A stretch of 64,000 nt of DNA from contig JANVFP010000007.1 in assembly GCA_027919835.1 (NCBI GenBank), forward strand, positions 682,001-746,000, written 5' to 3'. Position 1 is the stretch's first letter. Each line of letters starts with the position of its first letter. Below, in pieces: positions 1 through 11,856 of the stretch. This DNA comes from Lentinula raphanica. Taxonomy: Eukaryota > Basidiomycota > Agaricomycetes > Agaricales > Omphalotaceae. Made by a program: the position numbers and the translations under genes. The notes below the pieces were generated by a model that saw only the letters and a program-made list of their open reading frames with translations, had not been told where the DNA came from and did no database searches.

Positions 1-1386
1 GGGGCCTTCGGCCTTCATTTCTCAGATGATAGATGTTGAGGATTCTATGTAAGTTTTCTGTCTTTCTTTTGTTCATCTATTCAAAATTATCACAGGCGCT
101 CTGTCAAGCTGGAACTTGCTAGCAGGAAATCTGAGACCGCCCTGCAGCAAACGAACGCCATCCAACGGCGTACAAAACTTGTTCGATCCATTGCCAAAAT
201 CCGGTCATTACAAGCCGTCTATATGCCCGCTGCGATTCAACGAGTGTCAGACAACGAAATTGGTGCGGACGTCAATGCCGAAGACATTCCATTGATTTTC
301 CCATCGGATCTCTCGGAGTCGGAAAGAGTTACAGGTTGTCGCGCCGGACTATTGCTCATTGAACAAAAGCTTCGCGAGAGTCAGCTCTCTACTTCCCTGG
401 ATAGGTTACGGAATAATCTCCACATTAAATCGCGCCTTCTCACTTATCGAAACACAAACGTCGTACATCAAGCTCGTGTGACCAAATCTCAAGCACTCTT
501 GGCACGAACCCAGCGGCAAATCGACTTATCCGCAAATCGTTATCGAACCGCGTGGAGGGCTTTGGCGAAAATTGTGGGCGGCGAGAAAAATGTTGCTTGG
601 CATTACCTTCACGACAGGGACGTATGTATGATGCGGGAAGAACCTCCCCAGGGTAATCTGAGGAAGAGAATTGGGAAACGCCGACGGGAGGAGGAGCAAG
701 ATGAACAGGAACGGGAATGGCAACAAGAACAAGAACGTATCAATGCCCAGATCTTGGAACTTCAGGGAACTGAACAGGGCCGACAGATGTCAGAGCTCCA
801 GCGGCTTCGCGCCGCTTGCGGGGAAGGAAAACGAAGGTTATCGTGGATATGGATGCCATGCGGTAACGGGGAGCTCGAGAACGAAGATATTCTAGAAGAC
901 GGTAAGTTGCTTAACTGAAATATCCGGTATCCAGTACTAACAATGGTTTAAATAGGTATTCGGGTCGAATTCTGCAAAGCATATGCTCGCGCCAAACGGT
1001 GGGAAGAGGAAGTAGTTCTGATCGAAGAGGAAATGCGCCGATGTATAGTGTCGCTCGAAGCGCGCGCGCAGGTATGGGACGAACGAAAGAATTTCGAAGG
1101 ACCACGAGCCGAACGGATGGACAATATTCAACTAGAGGGCATCGCAGCGTATGCCGCTAGCCAGGCCGATGTCTATCGACGCCTCAAGACTCGCTTTACA
1201 ACATTATGGCAAGCTGCAGCAATCAACCGTAAAAGAGTAGCGGAACGGGGGAATAGCTATGAAGGGATCAATGACGACGATGTCAGGGACGAGGGCAATG
1301 AGCAGGCAGAGGACGAGGATGAGGAGGAGGTGGAGGAGGAGGAATTTGATGAGGACATACCTGGGATCGATGAGTTTGATGATTGA
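1..1386 (+). CDS. KDZ (Kyakuja-Dileera-Zisupton) transposase, C-terminal part, cut by window edge
   Basis: The reading frame runs through exons at about 1-48, 96-901 and 956-1386. They are joined by introns 49-95 and 902-955, both GT-AG, the second with a CTAAC branch site. The segment has the layout I know from KDZ transposase C-termini: a basic helical stretch ending QAVYMP, a long charged coiled region (RRREEEQDEQERE), the SWIW motif near the end of the second exon, then EEMRRC and the AYAASQADVYRRL block, and a very acidic tail closing at the TGA. The RNase H-fold catalytic core would lie upstream of the window. Family assignment rests on these motifs only. The frame is open over everything visible, and the acidic end looks like a natural terminus. 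KDZ elements are DNA transposons expanded in basidiomycetes and often found beside TET/JBP genes. Confidence 0.82.
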
Positions 1387-1687
1387 TTGTAGGTTCGCGA
1401 AGTAGATCGACTCAAGTACATACAGCTTCGCGAAGAAGCCCGTAAATCAAATTTACTTTGTACCACCGGCACAAGACAATGCCGATTGATGCCGTGGAGA
1501 TGGCAAAAAGTTGTAAGCAAGCCGAAAATTGGCTCCCCGGGGTGTTTCCCAATTGGGAAGTCCCTCGAAGCGCCGGTAGGGCTGGGCAATATGGCTTTTT
1601 AAAGCTTCGAAAGCGACTCGGGTTACTTCGCGAAGCTGTACTCGGAATTTATCGAAGTACTTCGCGAAGTTTCTACAGCTACGGGTG
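1387..1687. mobile_element. About 300-bp MITE-like element with CTTCGCGAAG palindromic ends
   Basis: The segment between the KDZ stop codon and the Plavaka fragment begins and ends with copies of TTCGCGAAGTA and ACAGCTTCGCGAAG in inverted orientation. The right end reads ACTTCGCGAAGTTTCTACAG, the same as the right end of the 3.1 kb foldback element at 26.6-29.7 kb. Further inside, the motif TCGAAGCTTTAAAAA is also shared. There is no coding capacity. I read it as a short non-autonomous relative of that foldback element. No target-site duplication was recognised, so the exact ends are uncertain by about 10 bp. Confidence 0.6.
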
Positions 1688-3650
1688 AGTATGGCGAGAT
1701 GTGGACGTGTGACTGGTGGTGGGAAACGCAGGTAAGGGCCAGCAGATAGAAGATAAAGTTAGAACTCACATTTTTGGTAGGAGCAGCTTCCTGAAGGTGC
1801 GACTGTGGCGCCAGTCATCATCGCATCTGATGAAACCCAGTTATCCACGTTCAGCGGTAACAAGAAGGCATGGCCCGTATACTTAACTATCGGGAACATA
1901 GCGAAGGCTGAGCGTCGGAAGCCCTCATCACGAGCATGGATTCTCCTTGGTTATATCCCTATCTCCCAGCTCGAGTGTTACTCAGAAGATCACCGCTCTG
2001 AAGCCGGATGTCAGCTATTTCACGATTGCATGCAGAAGATACTCGAACCGTTAATCCTCAAAGGCCTTGCACCAACAACGATGGCATGTGCAGATGGATT
2101 CGAACGAAGCGTACATGCGATTCTTGCGGCATATATAGCTGATTATCCTGAACAATGTCGCGTAGCCTGCTGCAGGGAAAACTCCTGTCCCAGATGTACA
2201 GTCCGACCTAAACAGCGTGGCGATGCAGGTCCATTGAATTCTGTCTACCGTGATCCCAAGACGACCATCGAAACGATCACAAAGCAATCTCTGGGATGGA
2301 AACCACCTGCCTTCAAAGATCAGAATCTCCGCGTCATAGACCCATTCTGGAAAGACTTACCTCTCTGTAACATCTTCACATGCATTACCCCCGACCTTCT
2401 CCATCAGCTCCATAAAGGTGTATTTGCTGACCACATCTCGTCTTGGGCAGAACAGTCAATGAAGAACGGCAGAGAAGAGATAGACGCACGGTTCAAGGCA
2501 ATGCCTACCCATCCCACACTTCGCCACTTCAAGAAAGGAATCTCTGGGGTGAAACAGTGGACAGGAGGAGAGTATCGCTCGATGGCGAAAGTATTCCTTG
2601 GTGCGGTTGCAGACGCTGCGGAGCCTGGTGTTGTACGCGCAGTACGGGCACTGGAGGACTTCATGTATTATGCTCACTTTGAAACCCATTGTGACGAGAC
2701 TCTCCAAGCCATGCACGCGGCATGGGAGACTTTTCACGCCGAGAAATCAATCTTCTTAGATCTAGAAATACGCAAGCACTTCAACATCAGCAAAATCCAC
2801 AACATTAAACATTATATAGAATCGATTTGCTCACGCGGGACTACCGACAACTTCAATTCCGAAATTTCCGAACGTCTCCACATCGATCTTGCAAAGGCTG
2901 GTTATCGTGCATCGAACAAGCGCAACTTCATGGTTCAGATGACAATCTGGCTTGCACGACAAGAGGCAGTTCAGAAGTTTGGTTCATATTTGATGTGGGC
3001 TATTCCCAGTTACAGTTTAGAAGGGCTGGGTTGTGATGAAGAACAAGAGAATGACGAGGACGACAACGAGGATGACAACGAGGAAGAGAACATCGACAAT
3101 TTGGACAGAACGGAAAACTTAGATAAGACAACTTATCATGTGGCCAAAAAGCCGCCCATTCACGTTACCGTTGACTCGATTTGCCACGAGTCCGACGAGT
3201 GGTTCAAATGGTACCTCGACGACTTCCTTCACAAACACTCTTTCATTGATGATCCTAACAAATCTCATATCACTCAAAATACACCAATCCCTGTCTATAA
3301 ACAAGCTCGTCTTCATTTGCCATCTATCCCGGAATTAGCTTCAGAGGAATCGGTAGATATCGTTCATGCAACATCAGCAAAGCCTGAACGGATTACTGCA
3401 AAGGGAGTGCAGTCTGAGCGGCCAGCAAAGACAAGCACTGTTCTGGTCCGCTGCTCTAAGAACAATCCTATGCAAGGTCCTCTCCATGGTGTGTGTTTGG
3501 CACACAAACTTCCCGAGGCTTTACTAACTGTTTGTGGTGTATAGGACTGCAAGTTGCACGAGTTCTTTTGATATTTCTCCTTCCACCACCTTTTCAGACA
3601 GACGACCCCACTTCAGGCACCCACCAACCAGGGCCTCTTAGGATAAAGAA
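1688..3650 (+). pseudogene. Plavaka-type (CACTA-like) transposase, truncated at both ends
   Basis: Exon pieces are at about 1688-1732, 1782-3490 and 3544-3650. The first encodes EYGEMWTCDWWWETQ. The second begins EQLPEGATVAPVIIASDETQL, continues through the conserved WPVYLTIGNI block, a cysteine cluster (ACCRENSCPRC), a PDLLHQLHKG motif and the GTTDNFNSE / RLHIDLAKAGYRASNKR block, and ends in a low-complexity acidic linker. The third encodes HGLQVARV before similarity stops. These match the complete Plavaka transposase at 55.8-59.1 kb in order. The N-terminal zinc-finger exon is missing because the gene starts abruptly at the end of the MITE-like element. The C-terminus is lost where a palindromic repeat begins near 3631. 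The middle exon has no internal stop, so truncation is probably fairly recent. It is not expected to be active. Confidence 0.85.
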
Positions 3651-3680
3651 CATATGTCAGTATTCATACCTAAGAGGCCC
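3631..3680. repeat. Perfect 12-bp inverted repeat marking the broken 3' end of the Plavaka fragment
   Basis: GGGCCTCTTAGG at 3631-3642 is exactly inverted as CCTAAGAGGCCC at 3669-3680, leaving a 26-base loop. It sits where transposase similarity ends and the GTAGCTAC-rich DNA begins. It may be a small terminal structure of the element that truncated the gene. Confidence 0.7.
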
Positions 3681-3699
3681 ACCAAATGGGTAGAATACC

Positions 3700-4945
3700 C
3701 ACTGCATATTTAGGGGGGTAGCTGCCACAGGCTGGGTAGCTACCAAGTCTTTTATACCTCACATTTTCCTAGGGTAGCTACCCCCTATATCAATGACTCT
3801 TTACCACATAGCTGGTCTTTTACACTTCATATTTTTCTAGGTCTTGCATTGGTTCCTGTTGTCAATGCTGGCTTGTAAACCTTTATATACAGGCTAGCTA
3901 GGCATACAGACCTATGCATCTTTCTGTAGGTCTATATGCCCAGCATACACTCAGCCTATAAATGCACACATAGGCCTACATAGTATAGGCTAGCTAGGTG
4001 TATATATGGATAAATGTGCCTATGCATGCATACCTATAATTACCATCCACTCAGCCTATGAATGCACATAGTATAAGCTAGCTAAGGGTACACATGTGCC
4101 TATGCATGCATACATAGAATTATCATACACTTAGCTAATGAATGCAATAGGCCTACATAGTATTGGCTAGCTAGGGTATAGGTGTACAAATTAATACATG
4201 TGCCTCTTTATCTATGATACTAGGAAATTAGGTATATGTGAGCATGCTTTGCTTTCTTCAATACTGATGAATATATATTAGGCAGGAAATAAATAGCAGG
4301 TAGCTACCCAGTTCAAAAAAACAGGTAACTACCCAATTGACACATATGATGTTAGAACATTAGGTATATGGGAGCATGCTTTGGCTTTAAGTCTTCTCAT
4401 TAGGGAGGCAATAAAAGGAGGTAGCTACCCAATACAAAATAAATGATAGGTAGCTACCCAATACAAAATAAATGATAGGTAGCTACCCACCTTAGCAGGT
4501 AGCTACCCAGTCAGAAAGTGAATATTAGGTAGCTACCCATCTCATCAGGTAGCTACCCAATGCAAAATAAATGATAGGTAGCTACCCACCTTAGCAGGTA
4601 GCTACCCAGTCAGACATAAATATTGGGTAGCTACCCAGTCAGAAAGTGAATATTAGGTAGCCACCCATCTCATCAGGTAGCTACCCAATGCAAAATAAAT
4701 GATAGGTAGCTACCCACCTTAGCAGGTAGCTACCCAGCCAGAAAATAATATTGGGTAGCTACCCAGTTAAAAATAACTATTAGGTACCTACCCTCATCAG
4801 GTAGCTACCCAGTGAGAAAAAAAATATTGGGTAGCTACCCAGTGAGAAATAGATATTAGGTAGCTACCCTGTTGAAAATAAATAATAGGTAGCTACCCAC
4901 CTTAGCAGGTAGCTACCCAGTTAAAAATAGATATTAGGTATGAAC
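3700..4945. repeat. Array of GGTAGCTACC palindromes and related minisatellites
   Basis: The stretch has no plausible gene. From about 3715 to 4935 the self-complementary motif GGTAGCTACC (usually followed by CA) recurs dozens of times. In 4430-4935 it forms longer units of roughly 100 bp joined by spacers such as CACCTTAGCA, AGTCAGAAA and AATAAATGATA. A different repeat with CCTATGCATGCATAC and TAGGCTAGCTAG fills 3880-4200 in about three copies. The palindromes can each form hairpins. The array lies between a truncated transposon and the 3' end of the minus-strand gene that starts at 11.5 kb. Confidence 0.8.
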
Positions 4946-5109
4946 ATGAATAATACATACCCAAACAAAGATGAAAATTCAAGCTGAGCAATCTACTTTC
5001 AATACTCATATTTTTCGCTAACGCAGGTTCAATTAATCAAGTACAAATGAATCATTGTATCATACAGTGACATATTACTGCATAAAATCATACATTGCGT
5101 ATCAACATA

Positions 5110-8100
5110 CTATACATCTCGTTTCCTTTTCTTCGACTGTTCCTTCTTCTCAATCCGCGCCCTTTTCTTTGGCCGTTCTTCAATATCCTCAACGTCATCA
5201 TCATTGCCATCAGACAAGACAACTAAGCGTTGAGTAGCAAGTCGGCTTGTCCCAGGCGGTATCATGCGGGGACGGGGACGGGGACGGGAATGAGAAGATT
5301 GCTCATCTTGTTCTGGACTCTGGGTGTCAGGCAATATCATGGTCAAATGACAAGAAAAGTACTCACCATGCTCTGGACTTCGTGCCTTGTTTTTATGAAC
5401 ACGGTTCTTGACGACTTGTGGCCCAGAATGAAGCCGTTTCTTAGTAGGCTTATTGTTCTTCTTGTGATCGGCTGGTAATTCATCCTCCTCCTCATCCTCC
5501 TTGTTGTCAACACTAGTCCGACCATTACGTTTCGGAATGGGTTTGTAACGACGAACTGCTACCGCAGTGTCGTCGTCACCAACATCTTCTACAACCGGTC
5601 GCTGCATTCTCGCCTTCGCTTTCGCAACCTTCGGCCTGACTTCTACACATTCATCATCTGAATCACTCTGATTTGTGTCGTTGTCAGAGTTCCCTCCATC
5701 ATCTGATTCCGCTTTTTCATCGTCCGGCGGCAAGTTGACCACGATATTCCTATCAGCGGCCCGCTTCAGGAAAACGTTTGAGTGAAGGACTTGAGCTTGT
5801 GCACTGGCAGTCCCCCGTTGAAGAATAATGCCGATATAAGCCTGATCTTCGAGGGGAAGTTGCATTTCATCTATGAAGAATAGTTAATGAGCACTGTTTC
5901 AAGCCCCAGACTGAGTTACAAAATGCATACCATTGTCCCAAGGAACAAACCTGACGAGATCTTCTTCATAAACCTTGTCATCTCTGCCATCATCGTCATC
6001 GAACAGAGAGTTTACATCACGGGTGCTCTTCTCCCTTGCTTCTTGTTGCCAGAACCGTATATGTGGTTTAACGATTTCCTTCAAATACTGCAACGGGATC
6101 AGGGCAGCGCCCGTTATCCCCCCTTTCGAAGGCCCGATCGGCTTCATACCAACGGGATAGTTGACGAGTTTGACTTTTTCTTGAAAACAAAGATCAGCAA
6201 AAGCCAGCTGATACTGTAAAACTTTTGTAAAAAGTACCGATAAGTTATCGGGTACCTATTGCAAATAGTTGTGATAACCCGGAGGGGGTCCCGGAAATGG
6301 CCCCGGGGGGTGGTCATGCCTGTCACCACCTGTCACATATGGCTTATATTTACTGTTTTGGGTAATTAATAATCATCCAGATATTAAATAAGCAGTACAT
6401 TTTCAAAAAAACCCGAAAATTCATAAAAATTCATAAAAAACCTAAAATGGCCTGATTAGGTCAGATCAGGATATGTAAGCAAATGACCTCATATGATAAA
6501 AAATGATGTAGGGCCAATGTAGGTACTAAAAATAGCCCAAAAAATCACTAAAAATGCAAAAAATATTTAGGGATAGTATAGAGCCTATTGCAGGCCCAGG
6601 CACATCAAAATTACCAAAAAAGGTAAAAACTGATCATGATTTCATCTTGTAGTAAAAAATCTGAAAAAAATCCTAAAAATAGTCAAAAAATTCAGGGGTG
6701 CCTTGTTGGCCCTGAAAATGCAAAATAAAAAAAAAATACGCGACAAGTGTAAAAATTTTCATCACTCCAAATCATTCTAAATCCACTATACAGTCAGTAT
6801 ATATGATGTATATGCTATATTTAGCATCCTAGTACCTTTATTGGGCTAAAAATAGAACTTGATCTCATCTGATAGCAAAAAATCTGAAAAAATCATTAAA
6901 AATACTCAAAAAATTCAGGGGTGCCTTATTGGCCCTGAAAATGCAAAATAAAAAAATTTACACGACACAATTGAAAAACAACATCACTCCAAATCATACC
7001 AAATCCACTACACAGTCAGTATATATTATGTATATACTATTTTAGCACCTCTAGTACCTTCAATCACTCAGTATAGCTTATATCACTCGAGAATCATATC
7101 AGACTGACAACATTCAGTAAATATAATGTACATGATATTTTTAGCACACCTAGTACCCTTAATAACTCAGAACAATTTATATTACTCAATATGTTCAGTA
7201 CACTTAACACTTATCAAACCTCACACATGAAAACTCATAACAGTACTTATATGTATTATACTTAACACAGTTGACAATGAAAATACTCAAAACAGTATTA
7301 TCAGTCACTATACTTAACACACTTAACAGTCAAAAAGTCGGAACAATGTTACTTTATATACATAACACACTCATTGTTATACTATAACACACTTATAACG
7401 AGTTTTGGGCGCTTATGGGCGCTTATTTGGTGTTTTTGACTCGAAATTCATTAATAGCACACTCAATAATTTTTGTGTGGGCTCTATATTGTGTAAGGAT
7501 GTTGTTTATATCATACTACACTTGATACAGCTTGGAGAACTCAAGATTACAGCTTTTGGGACTGGCTATATTGTGATCTTTTGTGATATAACAGTGTTTT
7601 ATGTAAATGTCAATGCATACACCCATGTTATGAAGTCAAACTGCTACTGGGTCATGAGCCTAAGAGTCATCCTACAACCTATTCTATGCTAACCCTATGT
7701 GATACAGCAAAGAGATCTGTAATGGGGGTCATTGAATATGACATCTATTGTTACATGTAAGTGTAGACATCTATAGTGTACATGAAACATGTACATGTAT
7801 ATCACAGAGTCCAATAGTCATAGTGAGTATCTGAACCATGTCCAGACACTTCTAATAGACTGTAGGAGTGATTCCCTCATGAACCACCATCAGTATACTT
7901 GCATTACATGGACATATGCATTGACATTTACATAAACACTGTTATATTTCAAAAGATCACAATATAGCCAACCCCACAGGTTGAATTTTCGAGTTCTCTG
8001 AATTGTATCTAGAAGAATATGATATAGACAACATCCTGACACAGTATAGAGGCCAGACAAACATTATTGAGTGTGCTATAATGATTTTTGACTCAAAAAC

Positions 8101-11100
8101 ACCAAATAAGCGCCCAAAACTCGTTGTTATAAGTGTGTTATAGTATAACAATGAGTGTTATGTATATAAAGTAACATTGTTCCGACTTTTTGACTGTTAA
8201 GTGTGTTAAGTATAGTGACTGACAACACTGTTTTAAGTATTTTCATTGTCAACTGTGTTAAGTATGATACATATAAGTACTGTTATGAGTTTTAGTGTGT
8301 TAGGTGTGATAAGTGCTAAGTGTACTGAACATATTGAGTAATATAAATTGTTCTAAGTTATCAAGGGTACTAGGTGTGCTACAAATATCATGTACAATAT
8401 ATTTACTCCCCAAATCATTCAGTTTGGTATGATTCTTGAGTGATATAAGTGATTGAAGGTACTAGGGGTGCTATAAATAGTATATACATGATATATACTG
8501 ACTGTGTAGTGGATTTGGTATGATTTGGAGTGATGTTGTTTTTCAATTGTGTCATGTAAATTTTTTTATTTTGCATTTTCAGGGCCAATAAGGCACCCCT
8601 GAATTTTTTGAGTATTTTTAATGATTTTTTCAGATTTTTTGCTATCAGATGAGATCAAGTTCTATTTTTAGCCCAATAAAGGTACTAGGATGCTAAATAT
8701 AGCATATACATCATATATACTGACTGTATAGTGGATTTAGAATGATTTGGAGTGATGAAAATTTTTACACTTGTCGCGTATTTTTTTTATTTTGCATTTT
8801 CAGGGCCAACAAGGCACCCCTGAATTTTTTGACTATTTTTAGGATTTTTTTCAGATTTTTTACTACAAGATGAAATCATGATCAGTTTTTACCTTTTTTG
8901 GTAATTTTGATGTGCCTGGGCCTGCAATAGGCTCTATACTATCCCTAAATATTTTTTGCATTTTTAGTGATTTTTTGGGCTATTTTTAGTACCTACATTG
9001 GCCCTACATCATTTTTTATCATATGAGGTCATTTGCTTACATATCCTGATCTGACCTAATCAGGCCATTTTAGGTTTTTTATGAATTTTTATGAATTTTC
9101 GGGTTTTTTTGAAAATGTACTGCTTATTTAATATCTGGATGATTATTAATTACCCAAAACAGTAAATATAAGCCATATGTGACAGGTGGTGACAGGCATG
9201 ACCACCCCCCGGGGCCATTTCCGGGACCCCCTCCGGGTTATCACAACTATTTGCAATAGGTACCCGATAACTTATCAGTGTTTTTTACAAAAGCTTTACT
9301 GTATCCTGTGCAAAAGCGGGGCCCCACTTCATTTGTTTGAAGTCTTTGTTGGGGCGTGTTTCACCTAAACGTGAAAGCTTAGTTCTGGCCAACCTGATCT
9401 CAAGCAAAGGAACAACTCACGGAGCGACATGAGTAGAATATCCTTCAAGAGCCCGCGCAAAACTGCTTTGTTATTACTGTTGTCTACGAAACGGTTGACG
9501 AGTGCCTGTTTGGCGGGATCCAGGCTGATCCCATTCTGATTCTGTAACATGAGCTGATAGTGAAACATCGAACCATAATCGACAGCTTGCGTGGTGATTT
9601 GGGTGGGATTTGTGCTCCTCATTGCCAGATACAAAGGATCCGCACCCCATGGTACCGCTAAGGCAGACACTGGATCAATGAGCCACCCTATACTACACAG
9701 CTGCCAGCCTTCATAGAGTTGACGCACCTGAATTTCATGAGGTTTGAATTGAACTAAGTATGCGAAAAAAAGACTCACCCTGTTGATCAACGGGTCGCAG
9801 AGCTTCTCGAGTTCTTTCTTCGAACGGCCTTTCATGCGCTTCAAAGCGGTGTCCTCTGCCATTCCCATCTTATACCACTCCAGAATAGCATTCAGATCCA
9901 GCTCATTCTCTTCAGGCCCGTCGTCACGTAACTTGATATAGCGTTCACAAATTTTGGCTTGGAATTCTTCTTCAGATTGACCCTTGTCTGGCTTCATCCC
10001 CAACCCATCGGCATGTCTAGCGTAGGATTGATAAGCGTTCCAACGGTTCAACGCTCTGTTCTCAGGTACGATATTCCCAATAGCCTCCAGGATCGTGCTG
10101 ACATTTTTACCCGACCTCTTGGCCAGTGCTTCGAGTTCATCGTGGTAGCGTTGGCGGATGGCAAATGCTTCGGCTTTGAGCGCCTTCGTCAACCTTCCCT
10201 TCTTCGGGCCAATGTCGCCTTGAGGTGAACAATCCGCTTCTCCAGCACTAGCCTCATCCTGATCAGTAGCCTCTTCATCGTCCTTGGGTGTCAACGCTCT
10301 CTGCTTTCCCTTACTTTTTTGGGATCACTTCTGATGCTTCGGTTTCTTCTGTTGTACTTCTTCGTCATCCTTGTTCTCGCGACGCTTTTTGACAACATGA
10401 GTATCACTCGGTCCTGGCCTGGTACTAGGGGAGGACGGCTGAGCATGAGCGGAAGACTGTGCTGCAAGAGCCAAGAGTTTGCGACGATGTTGAAGAACAT
10501 GAGCATCGCTCGGTCCTGGCCTGGTGCTAGGAGAGGACGGTGGGATACTAGAGGGTGCTATTCCCATGGTCCGATAGGTATGAGCACCAACAGGTGGCAC
10601 AGGAGTGGCTATGTCTAAAGGAGACTCCGGGCCAAGATAGCGGCCTGCAGGAGTAGCCAGAGCATCAGGACAAGCAGCAGGGTCAGAAAAGGTGGGTGAT
10701 GAAGGAGGTGGAGAGGTCGCAGGGCAAGCAGGATTACCCAGGGCGTCAGGAGGATGCGAAGGAGCAGCATGGTGAGAAAACACAGGAGACGACGGAGGAG
10801 GAGGAGATGTAGGAGGAGAGGGCCGAGCAGGAGAAGAAGTTTGTTGAGACTGCACGGGTGGTGGACGACTAGGGGCATTTTTGATAGGATTACTATGATC
10901 GGTGGGGGGCCGAGATGCAGAATCATCTCTGGCAAACGCTGGTCGAAAGGTTGTCTTCCGTTTGGATTTCTGCGGTACAATGTCTGAAAAATGTTAGGTA
11001 AGTGGTTTATAAAATTTCGATAAGAATATGAGTACCTGTAGCTAATTCAAGTTTGTGGATTTGTGAGTCGACCATCCGGTAGAGTTCATCGCGTCGATCG

Positions 11101-11528
11101 TGTTCGTCAGGCTCGCATCCCATGATATCTGCGAACGCCCGATCCAACTCAGGCTCCTTTACAACTTTGAGAAATTCGGTAACTTCATCAGCAGAAGCAT
11201 CGTCGTTAGAGTAGTTCTTCAGGAGATACCACCCCTCCCTGAGCATGTCAGCTCGATTGATGGAATCTTCTGCGGCTCGAGCCTCAGGAAGAGGTTGAAG
11301 TGGCTGAAGGACAGGAGGTGAGGGAGACGCTATAGGTGTAGAAGGACGAGCAATCTGTTTCTTCTTCTGATTTCGAGTGCGGGCTACGGTCACCGACTCC
11401 ATAACTTTGTGTCAAGTTTTGTCGTTGCCTGCTGCTTTGCGATCGGCTGCTGCTCTGCTTTTGGCGGCGCGCGTCTTAGCATTGTTGACGGCTGCTGAAG
11501 CTTGAGTCATTTTTCGAGTTTCCACCAT
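5110..11528 (-). pseudogene. Low-complexity gene of unknown function, split by a foldback transposon and carrying stop codons
   Basis: Pieces on the minus strand join into one gene: 11528-11036 (Lys/Ala/Arg-rich start MVETRK, then a helical segment), 10984-9419 (Pro/Ser-rich region, then an acidic and helical region with WNAYQSYARHADG), 6217-5934 (KPIGPSKGG, IRFWQQEAREK) and 5878-5110 (acidic Ser/Asp-rich, basic tail RKRDV). A 51-nt in-frame GTGAGT intron lies near 9728-9778, and another intron separates the last two pieces. The 3.08 kb element at 6219-9296 interrupts the coding region. In-frame TGA codons are at 11412-11414 and 10325-10327, and the frame cannot be carried cleanly across the insertion. 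I do not recognise the family. Composition suggests a nuclear, largely disordered protein. It is certainly broken here. Confidence 0.6.
6219..9296. mobile_element. Foldback element A: 3.08 kb, about 1.4 kb inverted arms, 7-bp target duplication
   Basis: The left arm (6219 to about 7625) is repeated in inverse orientation from about 7905 to 9296 with moderate divergence, leaving a central loop of about 280 bp. The ends read AA(A/G)CTTTTGTAAAAA, followed inside by GATAAGTTATCGGGTACC and a GC-rich patch with GGTCATGCCTGTCACC. TACTGTA occurs immediately outside both ends (6212-6218 and 9297-9303), a clean 7-bp target-site duplication. There is no convincing gene inside, and the ORFs in the arms are mirror images of each other. 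The element is inserted in the coding region of the minus-strand gene at 5.1-11.5 kb. The core of the arms (about 7395-8126) is shared with the element at 26.6-29.7 kb. Confidence 0.88.
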
Positions 11529-11856
11529 GGTTTCTGGGTCTAGCTGGAGATCGAGAGGGGTAGACAGTGTGAGAAAGGTGAGAAAGAGTGGTAACGATGA
11601 ATAATGGACGCACCGTTCAACAGAAAACCTCGTGGCCCAACGACCACTCATCATGTGAAGTTTTGCCAGACACCTATTGTGTTCGAACGCTATTGTGTTC
11701 GAACCAAATAGTTTACCGTCCTCTCGGACCCAGTCTATGCCCTCTCAGATACAGCGTCACCCAATTGAGATAGTTTAACGTCGTTTCGGACGCAGTGTGC
11801 AGTGAAAATCATTCAATTGTTCTAAAATTTCCCAAAATATGCTGTACTAGTTATAA
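11529..11856. other. Intergenic stretch, no gene seen
   Basis: This is the presumed head-side flank of the minus-strand gene that starts at 11528 and the tail-side flank of the Spt5-like gene that ends at 11857. A short direct repeat TGTGTTCGAAC occurs twice near 11679-11703. No RNA gene or conserved signal was recognised. Confidence 0.5.

Noticed and set aside
7405..8151. Protein genes in the foldback element core
   Set aside because: ORFs at 7405-7692 (+) and 7957-8151 (-) are inverted copies of the same arm sequence, AT-rich, and show no domain. The related element at 27.7-28.4 kb does not keep the frame.
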